From the NCBI GenBank assembly GCA_027451405.1, contig DAIDJM010000002.1, positions 1 through 64,000 on the forward strand: a stretch of 64,000 nucleotides of DNA, given 5' to 3'. Positions 17,179 to 29,299 of the stretch are shown piece after piece. The notes under the pieces are model-generated. The model ran no database searches and was not told where the DNA came from. It was given only the letters and a program-made list of their open reading frames with translations. This DNA is from Acetobacteraceae bacterium. Its GTDB lineage: Bacteria > Pseudomonadota > Alphaproteobacteria > Acetobacterales > Acetobacteraceae. Numbering within the stretch: position 1 is the first letter of the stretch; each line of letters begins with the position of its first letter. Both the position numbers and the translations under genes were made by a program.

Positions 17179-18243
17179 TTAACTGAAGTGCAGCCTGCGA
17201 TATTTGCCGCGGAAATATAACAGTGGGTCGCGCCAGGGTTCGAAGCGCACGCGGAGCACGCGGCCGATCAGGATCACATGATCTCCGCCATCGTGGATCG
17301 CGTGGCGCGCGCATTCGAAGCTGGCGAGCGCGTTGCGCAGCATGGGCACGCCGCTCGACCAGGCTTCCCAGGGGGTGGCAGCGAAACGGTCCTCTTCGGA
17401 GGCTGCAAAGCGCATGGAGACCGGGCGCTGTCCGATATGGAGCACGTTCACGCCGAAATGGGGGTGGCGTTCGAGAGCGGACAGGCTGCCCGCGGTGCGG
17501 GCGATGCAGACGAGGAGCAGAGGCGGATCGAGCGACACCGACGTGAAGGAATTGGCTGTCAGGCCAACCGGGCGATCGTTTTCGCTCATGGTGGTGACGA
17601 CGGTGACGCCGGTCGCGAAACAGCCGAGCGCATCGCGCAGCGTGCGCGGGTCGGAGCCCGCCCGGTATTCGGGGGGCACGCGCGGCGCCCTTCGTTCCAG
17701 GAAATCGAGCAGCAGGGCGGCGAGTGCGTCGGTGGGATCGGCCTGGTTGGCGAGATCGGGTTCGGCGAGTTCGGCGTCCGCGAGCTGTCGCGCGAGCTCG
17801 CCGGCGCGGCTTTGCGCGCCGCCGACGATGAGGGTCGGGGCGGCGATGTGGGGCGCGGCCGCAATCGCCTGGTCGATCGCGGGGTCTTGTTGATTGGCCG
17901 TATCGATGACGACGAGCCCGGTCGCCAGATGGGCACCACCCTCGCCGAGTGCCGCGGCGGCGATCCAGCCTTCGCGGTCCGCGCCGATCAGCACCGGGCG
18001 GGTTTCGAATTGCAGGAGCACTGCCCGCAAATCCTCGATGGCGGCGCCGAGCTCGGCGGACGGCGGCAAGGTGAGCGTGATGGTGTGGCGGCCGGCTTCG
18101 GCGAGCGCTTCGGCGAGCGGTGACCAGGCGATGGCAGGTTCCGGCCCGCCGGCCAGCAGCAGGACGCCCGGATGTTCCGGGTTGCCCTGGGAGCTGGCGG
18201 CGAGGCGCGTGCCGCGGCGGGCCAGAAAGATACGCTCGGACAA
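17179..18243 (-). CDS. Fusion: alpha/beta-hydrolase-like domain plus flavin reductase domain
   Basis: A 354-residue two-domain protein. Residues 1 to about 180 resemble an alpha/beta hydrolase (HPGVLLLAGG...VLIGADREGWIAAAAL...APTLIVGG). The nucleophile elbow reads GADREG instead of G-x-S-x-G, so the serine is missing and hydrolase activity is unlikely. Residues about 190-354 are a flavin-reductase-like FMN-binding split barrel (RDALGCFATGVTVVTTMSENDRPVGLTANSFTSVSLDPPLLLVCI...NVLHIGQR...CARHAIHDGGDHVILIGRV), which reduces flavin for partner oxygenases. The start is TTG 18243, with GGAG 6 nt upstream and 14 nt after the ppdK stop; no ATG fits. No oxygenase partner is nearby. Probably co-transcribed with ppdK. 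Confidence 0.78.
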   Translation of the reverse strand: MSERIFLARRGTRLAASSQGNPEHPGVLLLAGGPEPAIAWSPLAEALAEAGRHTITLTLPPSAELGAAIEDLRAVLLQFETRPVLIGADREGWIAAAALGEGGAHLATGLVVIDTANQQDPAIDQAIAAAPHIAAPTLIVGGAQSRAGELARQLADAELAEPDLANQADPTDALAALLLDFLERRAPRVPPEYRAGSDPRTLRDALGCFATGVTVVTTMSENDRPVGLTANSFTSVSLDPPLLLVCIARTAGSLSALERHPHFGVNVLHIGQRPVSMRFAASEEDRFAATPWEAWSSGVPMLRNALASFECARHAIHDGGDHVILIGRVLRVRFEPWRDPLLYFRGKYRRLHFS

Positions 18244-18257
18244 TGAGAACTCCGCGA

Positions 18258-20927
<2,670 letters not shown>

Positions 20928-20954
20928 GCGATTTGGCTCCCACAGAAGAAAGTC

Positions 20955-21005
20955 GCAGGGGCCTTGCCCCTGCACCCCACTGGGGCCATAGGGCCCCAGA
21001 CCCCG
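20955..21005. repeat. R1 repeat, shortened copy
   Basis: Copy lacking the GCCTCCGGC head: a GCAGGGGC/GCCCCTGC stem, then TGGGGCC-ATA-GGGCCCCA and GACCCC. It fills the gap between glyS and ppdK. Confidence 0.8.
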
Positions 21006-23054
21006 TTACGTAACGAGCGTGAAATCGGCGATTTTGTTCATGGAATCGCGGACCGCGGCCAAGAGGCGCAGGCGGTTGCGGCGAAGCGCCGCATCCTCCG
21101 CATTGACCGTGACGCGATCGAAAAAAGCGTCAAGACGAGGACGGAGTGCGGCGAGCCGGCGCATTGCCTCGGCGAAATTCTCGCCCTCGATGAGCCGCGC
21201 GAAATCCGCCTCGGCGAGCGCGTCGCCGAGCGCCGTCTCCTCGGGCTCGGCCAGGAGGGCCGGATCGACCATGCCCTCGTGCGGGCCGTCCTTGCGGTCC
21301 TCGATGCGCAGGATATTGGCGGCACGGCGGTAGCCGGTCAGCAGATCGCCGCCATCCGGCGTCTCGAGCAGGGCCGCGATCGCATGGCTGCGCGCGAGCA
21401 GCCGCGCGAAATCGTCGTCCGCGCCGGCGGCGAAGACGGCCTGCACCAAATCGTGCCGCGCGCCTTCGTCGCGCAACTGCACGCGCAGCCGCTCGGCCAT
21501 GAAGGCCAGGATTTCCTCGACGAGTTTTTCCTCGTGCAGCGTCGCCACGTGCGCCTGCACCGCCGCCTGCAGCAGCGCGCGCAGTCTCAGCCGCAGGTTA
21601 TTCTCGCGGATGATGCGGACCACGCCGAGTGCCGCGCGGCGCAGCGCGAACGGATCGCCCGAACCGGTCGGGCGTTCCCCCACCGCGAAGAAACCGGCGA
21701 GCTGGTCGAGCTTGTCGGCGAGCGCCACGGCGATGGTCACCGGCGCCGCGGGCACCCGGTCCTGCGGACCTTTCGGCTGGTAATGATCGCGGATCGCGGC
21801 GGCGATTTCGGCGGGCTCGCCGGCATGGGTGGCGTAATAACCGCCCATGGTGCCTTGCAGCTCGGGAAACTCGCCGACCATGCCGGTCACGAGATCGGCC
21901 TTGGCCAGCAGGCCCGCGCGCGCCGCGAGCGCGGTATCGGCGCCGGTCGCCCGGGCGATCTGCGCGGCGAGAGCGGCGATGCGCTCCGTCCGCGCAAACT
22001 GGGTGCCGAGTTTCGCGTGGAAAATGACGGATTTGAGCGCCTCGAGCCGCTCGGCGAGCGGCTTGCGCCGGTCCTCGTTCCAGAAATGTCGCGCATCGGC
22101 GAAGCGCGCGCGCAGCACGCGCTCATTGCCGGCGACGATGGCGTGGCCGCCGTCGGCCGCGTCGATGTTCGCGGCGAAGCCGAAATACGGGGCCGGCTCG
22201 CCCGCTTCGGTGCGCAGCGCGAAATAGCGCTGATTGACGCGCATCGAGACCTGACGGACTTCGGGCGGGAGGTCCATGAATTCGGGATCGATACGGCCGA
22301 GATGGCAGACCGGCCACTCGACGAGGCCGGCCACTTCGCGCAGCAAGCCCGGATCGTCGACGATCGCGGCCCCCGCTTCCGCGGCGCGGGCCGCGAGCCC
22401 GGCGGCGATGGCGGCCTCGCGGTCGGCGGCACTCACGAGAACGTGACGCGCGCGCAACTGCGCCGCCCAGTCGTCGGCGCCGCGCACCGCGAACGCGCCG
22501 GGGCTCAGGAAACGGTGACCCTCGGTGAGATCGCCGGCCGCCAGATCGTGCACGCGGTCCTCGCCGGCGGCGAGCGCGAACGGAACGATCTCGCCGTCGA
22601 GCAGGCAGAGAATGCGGCGCAGCGGACGAATCCAGGTGAAGTCGCTCGACCCCCAGCGCATCGATTTGGGCCAGGGGAACCGGCGCAGCAGCGCCGGCAG
22701 CGCCGCGGCGATGAGTTGCGCTGCCGGAATGGCCGGGCTCTCGCGGTCGAGCACCCAGAAATCGCCCTCGTGCCGCAGCGCCTCGCGGGTCGCGCCATGC
22801 TTGCGGAGGAAGCCGGCGAGCGCCGCCTCGGGGGCGGCGATGCGCGGGCCGCGCTCGGTGGTGCGGCTGGCCGGAATGGCCGGCGCGACCGTGAGCGCGA
22901 GGGCGATCCGGCGCGGGCCGCTCCAGCTGCGCGGATCGGCGGGTGCGAGCGGTGCGAGGGCTTCGGCCGCCAGCCGCGCGAAATCGGCCGCGGCCGGCGC
23001 CTGCAGGCGGGCGGGGATTTCCTCGGAGAAGAGTTCGCAGAAAAATTCGGGCAA
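21006..23054 (-). CDS. glyS: Glycyl-tRNA synthetase beta subunit
   Basis: Beta chain of the alpha2-beta2 bacterial glycyl-tRNA synthetase, essential for charging tRNA-Gly. The 682-residue protein begins PEFFCELFSEEIPARLQ, the family signature, and contains KSMRWG, TEGHRFLSPG and the anticodon-binding-type C-terminal region (GDPFALRRAALGVVRIIREN). The start that gives this N-terminus is TTG 23054, only 4 nt after the vapC stop and with only a weak AAGAG upstream, suggesting coupling to vapC translation. The alpha gene glyQ, normally immediately upstream, is not in this window; a vapBC pair occupies its place. Confidence 0.94.
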   Translation of the reverse strand: MPEFFCELFSEEIPARLQAPAAADFARLAAEALAPLAPADPRSWSGPRRIALALTVAPAIPASRTTERGPRIAAPEAALAGFLRKHGATREALRHEGDFWVLDRESPAIPAAQLIAAALPALLRRFPWPKSMRWGSSDFTWIRPLRRILCLLDGEIVPFALAAGEDRVHDLAAGDLTEGHRFLSPGAFAVRGADDWAAQLRARHVLVSAADREAAIAAGLAARAAEAGAAIVDDPGLLREVAGLVEWPVCHLGRIDPEFMDLPPEVRQVSMRVNQRYFALRTEAGEPAPYFGFAANIDAADGGHAIVAGNERVLRARFADARHFWNEDRRKPLAERLEALKSVIFHAKLGTQFARTERIAALAAQIARATGADTALAARAGLLAKADLVTGMVGEFPELQGTMGGYYATHAGEPAEIAAAIRDHYQPKGPQDRVPAAPVTIAVALADKLDQLAGFFAVGERPTGSGDPFALRRAALGVVRIIRENNLRLRLRALLQAAVQAHVATLHEEKLVEEILAFMAERLRVQLRDEGARHDLVQAVFAAGADDDFARLLARSHAIAALLETPDGGDLLTGYRRAANILRIEDRKDGPHEGMVDPALLAEPEETALGDALAEADFARLIEGENFAEAMRRLAALRPRLDAFFDRVTVNAEDAALRRNRLRLLAAVRDSMNKIADFTLVT

Positions 23055-23058
23055 GGGA

Positions 23059-23454
23059 TCAGCTCTTGAGCGCGGGCTCGAGGTCGGTGCGGGCGAAACC
23101 GTCGCCGGTGTAGAGGAGCGGCTCGGCGCGGGTCTTGGCCAGCGCATAGGCCAGACAATCGGCGGGGTCGAGCCGCGCGGAGTGGCGGTGGCGGCCGAAA
23201 TGACGCCAGGCGGTGCGCGCGGCTTCGGCCTGCGCCGCGTCCACCGGGATCAGTTCGATCCCGGAACTGCGGAGGAATTCGTCGAAGCGCAGGCCGGCGA
23301 GCCGGCCGCCGCGGGCCTCGATGGCCAGCGCCACCTCGAGCCAGCTCGCCACCGACATCAGCGGACGCGGCGCGTCGAGCAGCGCGTCGAGCAGCCGTTC
23401 CGCCCCGGGTTCGCCCAGCAGGATCGCGAGCAGCGCGGAACGGTCGAGGATCAT
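23059..23454 (-). CDS. vapC: VapC-family PIN-domain toxin
   Basis: PIN-domain ribonuclease of 131 residues. The acidic active-site residues are visible: Asp in MILDRSALLAILL, Glu in SVASWLEVALAIE, and Asp in LDPADCLAYALAKTRAEPLLYTGDGFARTD, covering the usual four metal-binding positions. The ATG at 23454 overlaps the vapB stop (ATGA), the classic toxin-antitoxin arrangement. Its TGA at 23059-23061 is followed after 4 nt by the TTG start of glyS. Probably active. Confidence 0.9.
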   Translation of the reverse strand: MILDRSALLAILLGEPGAERLLDALLDAPRPLMSVASWLEVALAIEARGGRLAGLRFDEFLRSSGIELIPVDAAQAEAARTAWRHFGRHRHSARLDPADCLAYALAKTRAEPLLYTGDGFARTDLEPALKS

Positions 23455-23699
23455 GGCGTCGCTCCGGGCGCGTCCGGCGCGCGGGACGGCTCGCCCGGGC
23501 GCAGGCTTGCGCGGAGCTCGGCGGCGAGGGCCAGCAGGCGGGCGCGGCGCAGCGCGCGGTCGCGCGACCGCCGCTCGCGCTCCAGCCGCTCGCGCAACGC
23601 CTCGGTCACCGCCGTCGTCAGGCTCTCGCCGGTGAGCTCGGCGAGCGCCGTCGCCAGCCGGTAGCCATCCTCGCTCTTGATGTTCAGCTGCGTCGCCAT
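23451..23699 (-). CDS. vapB: VapB-family antitoxin (Rv0623-like/PSK type)
   Basis: Small antitoxin of 82 residues. The N-terminus TQLNIKSEDGYRLATALAELTGESLTTAVTEALRERLERERR is the ribbon-helix-helix-like DNA-binding part of the Rv0623-type antitoxin family. A basic, Ala/Arg-rich tail follows that would bind VapC. I use ATG 23699; the upstream frame to 23753 has no family similarity. The stop overlaps the vapC start. Confidence 0.88.
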   Translation of the reverse strand: MATQLNIKSEDGYRLATALAELTGESLTTAVTEALRERLERERRSRDRALRRARLLALAAELRASLRPGEPSRAPDAPGATP

Positions 23700-23898
23700 G
23701 CGGCTCCCCAGGCGCGGTAGAATTGGACGGCTTCGAGGTAGAACGTAGCGCAAGCCGCGCCGCCTGTCGCCTATGGCAGCGCGGGGCTGGGTTGCCGCGC
23801 GAAGACAGCGTGCGTGCGTACACGGCCCGGTTGATCTGAATCAGCGACCCGGGCGGCGAAGTGGCCTTTGGTGCGGTCGTCCCAAGGGAGGGCCAACC

Positions 23899-24258
23899 AT
23901 GAGCCAGATACCGAAGACCGGACAGGAAACGCAGGGCGTGACCGGGGCCGCGCAAAACGCGCTGCTCTGCTGGTCGCGCGCCTGGTCACAACTGGCGGAC
24001 GGCATGATGGGCGCGGCGAGCGCGCAGATCGACTGGGCAGGCGCCTGGCTGCGGCCGCCCGCGGACCCCGGCCTGCTGGAAATCCGTGACCCGCACGCGG
24101 CGGCGCTGGAATGGGTGCGGGCGAGCGAGGCGCGTTTCGGCGAGGGTGTCCGGGCCATGCGCCGGGTGAACGATCACCTGAGCGCCGCCTGGTTCGGCGC
24201 GGCCGGCACGCTGGCCGATGGAATCGAAGCGTCGCCGGAAAAGGGCGGACGGGGATGA
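23899..24258 (+). CDS. Conserved-looking hypothetical protein
   Basis: A 119-residue soluble protein that I do not recognise. It has no signal peptide and no clear membrane helix. It is Ala/Trp-rich, with spaced tryptophans (LLCWSRAWSQLADGMMG, IDWAGAWLRPP, LEWVRASEARFGEGVRAMRRV) in predicted amphipathic helices, vaguely reminiscent of phasin-like or other granule-surface proteins; this resemblance is weak. ATG 23899 has a good GGGAGGG site 5-6 nt upstream, which argues it is a real gene. It converges with chvI; R2 hairpins lie between. Confidence 0.6.
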   Translation: MSQIPKTGQETQGVTGAAQNALLCWSRAWSQLADGMMGAASAQIDWAGAWLRPPADPGLLEIRDPHAAALEWVRASEARFGEGVRAMRRVNDHLSAAWFGAAGTLADGIEASPEKGGRG

Positions 24259-24274
24259 TGGAAGGGAAGCAAGC

Positions 24275-24294
24275 GCTTCTTTCTTGAAAGAAGC
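24275..24294. terminator. Hairpin downstream of the hypothetical gene
   Basis: Perfect 9-bp inverted repeat GCTTCTTTC / GAAAGAAGC with a 2-nt loop, 16 nt after the stop of the 119-residue gene. It resembles a diverged R2 element. No long T-run follows. Confidence 0.45.
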
Positions 24295-24358
24295 ACAGAA
24301 CTTCCCCGCGTTCGTCATCGCATCAGAAAGCCGGCCCAGCCGTCACAATCAAACAGCA

Positions 24359-24396
24359 AAAAGTCTTTTTGGTTCTTTTTCTCCAGAAAAAGAACC
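24359..24396. repeat. R2 T/A-rich hairpin repeat, copy C
   Basis: AAAAGTCTTTTT followed by a perfect 12-bp stem GGTTCTTTTTCT / AGAAAAAGAACC (24371-24396, 2-nt loop). It lies 2 nt from the chvI stop, a likely terminator for chvI. It closely matches copy B at 17135. Confidence 0.75.
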
Positions 24397-24398
24397 CT

Positions 24399-25097
24399 TC
24401 ACTCCTTGTACCGGTAGCCGATCCCGTAAAGCGTCTCGAACTGATTGAACTCGGGATCCGTCTGCCGGAACTTCTTGCGCACCCGCTTGATGTGACTGTC
24501 GATCGTGCGATCGTCCACGAAGATATTCTCGCCGTAGGCCGCATCGATGAGCTGATCGCGGGATTTCACCATGCCCGGCCGCGCCGCGAGCGCCTTGACC
24601 AGCAGGAACTCGGTGACGGTCAGCTGGATGTCGCGTCCCTTCCAGGCGCATTGATGCTTGGTCTCGTCGAGCACGAGATCGCCGCGCACCAGAATGCCGC
24701 CCGGCGTCGCACCCGAGGCGTCGGCGCGACCGGCCTCGTTCCGGCGCAGCAACGCGCGGATCCGCTCGATCAGCAGCCGCTGGCTGAAGGGCTTGGTGAT
24801 GTAATCGTCGGCGCCGAGCCGCAGCCCCATCAGCTCGTCCACTTCCTCGTCCTTGGAGGTGAGGAAGATCACGGGCATTTGCGTGCGCTGGCGCAGGCGC
24901 TGGAGCAGCTCCATCCCGTCCATGCGCGGCATCTTGATGTCGAGGACCGCGAGGTCGGCCGGCTTGGCGGTCAGCGCCTGCAGCGCGCTCTCCCCGTCCG
25001 TATAGGTGCGGACCGCATACCCCTCCTGCTCCAATGTCATGGATACGGAGGTCAGGATGTTCCGGTCGTCATCTACAAGGGCAATCGTGTGTTTCAT
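24399..25097 (-). CDS. chvI: ChvI-type response regulator
   Basis: A 232-residue OmpR/PhoB-class DNA-binding response regulator. The receiver domain has IALVDDDRN, the phospho-acceptor Asp in [14 protein letters not shown], the Thr/Ser in VIFLTSKDE, and the Lys in YITKPFS. The winged-helix effector domain ends [31 protein letters not shown], typical of ChvI. In Rhizobiales ChvI with the kinase ChvG controls acid and envelope stress genes and lies next to pckA, as here. The kinase gene, normally just downstream, is absent; a convergent gene follows instead. ChvI is divergent from the hugZ-like gene with only 57 nt between starts. Confidence 0.92.
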   Translation of the reverse strand: MKHTIALVDDDRNILTSVSMTLEQEGYAVRTYTDGESALQALTAKPADLAVLDIKMPRMDGMELLQRLRQRTQMPVIFLTSKDEEVDELMGLRLGADDYITKPFSQRLLIERIRALLRRNEAGRADASGATPGGILVRGDLVLDETKHQCAWKGRDIQLTVTEFLLVKALAARPGMVKSRDQLIDAAYGENIFVDDRTIDSHIKRVRKKFRQTDPEFNQFETLYGIGYRYKE

Positions 25098-25154
25098 GAG
25101 AAACAAGGAAGTGCCACCGGCGGGGACAGCCCGCAACCGCGGGCGGGGGCGGCG

Positions 25155-25847
25155 ATGAGCGCGGCGTTCGAGGCGCGCTGCCTGCTGCGGGCGAGCCGCG
25201 CCGGCACGCTGGCAACCGCGCGCGAGGGGCAGCCCTATGCTGGGCTCGTCGCCCCCGCGGTCGCCGGCGACGGCGCGGTCCTGATGCTGCTGTCGGGCCT
25301 GGCCGAGCACGCGAAGCAGCTCGAGGCCGATCCGCGTTGCGCGCTGATGGTCTCGGGCCCGCCGGAGAACCTCAATCCGCTGACCGCGGCGCGGCTGACC
25401 GTGATGGGCCGGGCCGAGCGGCTGAGCGACCGAGCGCTGCACGCGTTCTGGCTTGCGCGGCATCCTTATGCGTCGATGTATGCGGATTTCGGCGATTTCG
25501 CGCTCTGGCGGCTGCGGCCCGAGAGCGGTCATTTCGTGGCCGGATTCGGCCGCATCGCGCGGCTCGACGCGGCCGATCTCGCGGCACCCCCGGATCTCGC
25601 CTCTGCGCTCAGCGCAGCCGAGGCAGGCATCGTGTCGCATTGCAACGAGGATCATCTCGACGCTTTAACGCGACTGGCGCATGCGCGAGGCGCGCGCGGG
25701 CATTGGCGGATGCTCGGGGTCGATTGCGACGGCATCGATCTCGTGCAGGACGAGACCGTGCTCCGGGTGGCGTTTCTCGAGCCCGTTGCCGACCCGGCGG
25801 GTGTCCGGCGCGCGATGATCGCGCTGCTCGACGCGGCGCATACTTAG
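25155..25847 (+). CDS. HugZ-like heme-utilisation / pyridoxamine-phosphate-oxidase-fold protein
   Basis: A 230-residue protein with an N-terminal FMN-binding split-barrel domain ([32 protein letters not shown]...[27 protein letters not shown]) and a C-terminal DUF2470-type domain ([23 protein letters not shown], with the N-E-D-H core kept). This architecture is shared by HugZ heme-degrading enzymes and related proteins of unknown substrate. Heme oxygenase activity is only an inference. ATG 25155 is chosen because it begins the first domain. It is divergent from chvI and upstream of pckA on the same strand with a 150-nt gap. Confidence 0.82.
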   Translation: MSAAFEARCLLRASRAGTLATAREGQPYAGLVAPAVAGDGAVLMLLSGLAEHAKQLEADPRCALMVSGPPENLNPLTAARLTVMGRAERLSDRALHAFWLARHPYASMYADFGDFALWRLRPESGHFVAGFGRIARLDAADLAAPPDLASALSAAEAGIVSHCNEDHLDALTRLAHARGARGHWRMLGVDCDGIDLVQDETVLRVAFLEPVADPAGVRRAMIALLDAAHT

Positions 25848-26000
25848 AGCGGACCGGCGCCTTCGGGTGATTTTCCACCCGGGGCGGCGTTCCGCGCCAG
25901 GACGGGATTGCTGCCCGCGGCGCGAGCCCGGGCCCAGGGGCGCGGGCCGGGGCGGGCGGCGCGTGCACTTGCCAAACCGAAACAAAAAACAGGAACCGGG

Positions 26001-27608
<1,608 letters not shown>

Positions 27609-27611
27609 CGT

Positions 27612-27671
27612 GGCAGGGGAGGCGCTGCCTTCCCTGCACCCCTCCGCTGGGGCCGGAAGGCCCCAGACCCC
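27612..27671. repeat. R1 repeat, left half of an inverted pair
   Basis: Near-full copy directly after the pckA stop (GGCAGGGGAGGC... to CAGACCCC). It is paired with the oppositely oriented copy at 27720. Confidence 0.8.
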
Positions 27672-27686
27672 TTTCGTTTTGGGCCC

Positions 27687-29159
27687 GTGCCGTTGAAACC
27701 GCTCAGCGATAAAAGAAATTGGGGTCTGGGGCCTTTCGGCCCCAGTGGGGTCCAGGGGCAAAGCCCCTGGCCGCCGGAGGCGCCGCTCGCCAGCATCGTT
27801 GCCGTCGCCCTCTTCATGCAGAATCTCGACGGCACGATCATCGCGACCGCCCTGCCCGCCATGGCGCAGAGTTTCGGCGAGGACCCGGTGCATATGAACG
27901 TGGCGCTGACGGCCTATCTGTTCGCGGTCGCGCTGTTCGTGCCCGCGAGCGGCTGGCTTGCCGACCGGTTCGGCACGCGCCGCGTGTTCGCCGCCGCGGT
28001 CGCGGTGTTTACCGTGGGCTCGCTGCTGTGCGGCCTTTCGCCGAGCCTGCCGGCGCTGATCGCGGCGCGGCTCGTGCAGGGGGCGGGGGGGGCGATGATG
28101 CTGCCGGTGGGGCGGCTCGTGCTGCTGCGCGCGATCCCGCGCGAGCGGCTGGTGAGTGCGATGGCCTGGGTGACGATGCCGGCGCTGATCGGGCCGGTGA
28201 TCGGGCCGCCGCTCGGCGGGCTGATCCTCGGCTTCACGACCTGGCACTGGATTTTCTACCTCAACCTGCCGATCGGGGTGCTCGGCATCGCGCTGGCGTT
28301 CCGCTTCATTCCCGACACGCGCGAAGCCTCCGGCCCGCTCGACCTGGCGGGGCTGCTGCTGAGCGGCGTGGCGCTGGCGGCGCTGCTCGCCTTTCTCGAA
28401 CTGGTCGGGCGCGGCATCGTGGGCGGCGCGGCGCTCGCCGCGGTTCTCGCGGCGGGGGGCGCGAGCCTCTGGCTGTATGCGCGGCGCGCGCGCGGGCAGG
28501 CGCGCCCGCTGCTCGATTTTTCGCTGCTCGCGGTGCCGAGTTTCGGCGTCTCGGTGCTGGCGGGCTCGCTGTTCCGGGTGGGGGTGGGGGCGACGCCGTT
28601 CCTGTTGCCGCTGATGCTGCAGGTGGGGTTCGGGCGCACGCCGCTGCAGAGCGGGTTGATCACGTTCGCGATCGCCGCCGGCGCGCTTGCCTCCAAGCCG
28701 GGCGCGGTCGCGGTGCTGCGGCGGTTCGGGTTCCGGCGCACGCTGATCGTGAACGGGTTCGTCTCGGGGCTGGGGATCGCGCTCTATGCGGCGTTCCGCC
28801 CGTCCTGGCCGGTGGCGGCGCTCTACGCGGTGCTGCTGATCACCGGCTATCTGCGCTCGCTGCAATTCACGAGCTACAACACGATCGCCTATGCCGACGT
28901 GCCGCCTGCGCGCATGAGTGCGGCGACCACGCTTTATTCGGCGCTGCAACAGATTTCGCTGACCGTCGGGATACCGATCAGCGCGGCGGCGCTGCATCTG
29001 GCGCGGCTGGGTTCGGGGCATGCGGTGCCGGGGCCCGCGGATTTTTCGGTGGCGTTTCTGGTGGTGGGGGCGATTTCGGTGTGCGCGGGCCCGGCGGCGC
29101 TGTTGTTGCCGGAGGATGCGGGGCGCGAGCTGAGCGGGCACCGGTTGGGCGAGGCTTGA
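27687..29159 (+). CDS. MFS drug-efflux transporter, DHA2/EmrB-like
   Basis: Proton-driven exporter with about 14 membrane helices, 490 residues as drawn. The family motifs are present: FMQNLDGTIIATALPAMAQSF in helix 1, GWLADRFGTRRVFAAAVAVFTVGSLLCG (motif A), and helix-5 motif C-like ALIGPVIGPPLGGLILG. The start is unclear. The first helix begins right after an R1 repeat, and the only in-frame ATG upstream (27687) lies between two R1 copies, so residues 12-33 would be encoded by the repeat. No Shine-Dalgarno is evident at 27687. The repeat may have replaced the original N-terminus. Confidence 0.85.
   Translation: MPLKPLSDKRNWGLGPFGPSGVQGQSPWPPEAPLASIVAVALFMQNLDGTIIATALPAMAQSFGEDPVHMNVALTAYLFAVALFVPASGWLADRFGTRRVFAAAVAVFTVGSLLCGLSPSLPALIAARLVQGAGGAMMLPVGRLVLLRAIPRERLVSAMAWVTMPALIGPVIGPPLGGLILGFTTWHWIFYLNLPIGVLGIALAFRFIPDTREASGPLDLAGLLLSGVALAALLAFLELVGRGIVGGAALAAVLAAGGASLWLYARRARGQARPLLDFSLLAVPSFGVSVLAGSLFRVGVGATPFLLPLMLQVGFGRTPLQSGLITFAIAAGALASKPGAVAVLRRFGFRRTLIVNGFVSGLGIALYAAFRPSWPVAALYAVLLITGYLRSLQFTSYNTIAYADVPPARMSAATTLYSALQQISLTVGIPISAAALHLARLGSGHAVPGPADFSVAFLVVGAISVCAGPAALLLPEDAGRELSGHRLGEA
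27720..27781. repeat. R1 repeat overlapping the MFS 5' end
   Basis: Full copy ending CCGCCGGAGGC. It is inverted relative to the copy at 27612, with a 48-nt spacer containing the only upstream ATG for the MFS gene. It is read through in the MFS frame. Confidence 0.85.
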
Positions 29160-29177
29160 GGACCGAGCGGGTCGCCG

Positions 29178-29284
29178 CTAGAGCGGGTTCACTCTGACTG
29201 TGGTCCGAGTGAACCCGCTCTAGCTCTTTGATTTGGCGAGCAACTATATCACCCAGACCGCTTCCGGTCTGGGTGATGTTGCTC
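29178..29284. repeat. R3 double-hairpin element
   Basis: Two adjacent inverted repeats. First: a perfect 17-bp stem CTAGAGCGGGTTCACTC (29178-29194) with its complement at 29207-29223 and a 12-nt loop. Second: GAGCAAC plus ATCACCCAGACCG (29238-29260) pairing with 29265-29284, with a 3-nt bulge and a 4-nt loop. Related long hairpins are scattered in alphaproteobacterial intergenic regions. It ends 15 nt before the next gene. Confidence 0.8.
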
Positions 29285-29299
29285 TAATGGACCTGCCCG

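Noticed and set aside
27719-29197. Alternative frame across the MFS gene beginning in the R1 repeat
   Set aside because: It lacks membrane helices, whereas the other frame gives a complete 14-helix transporter.
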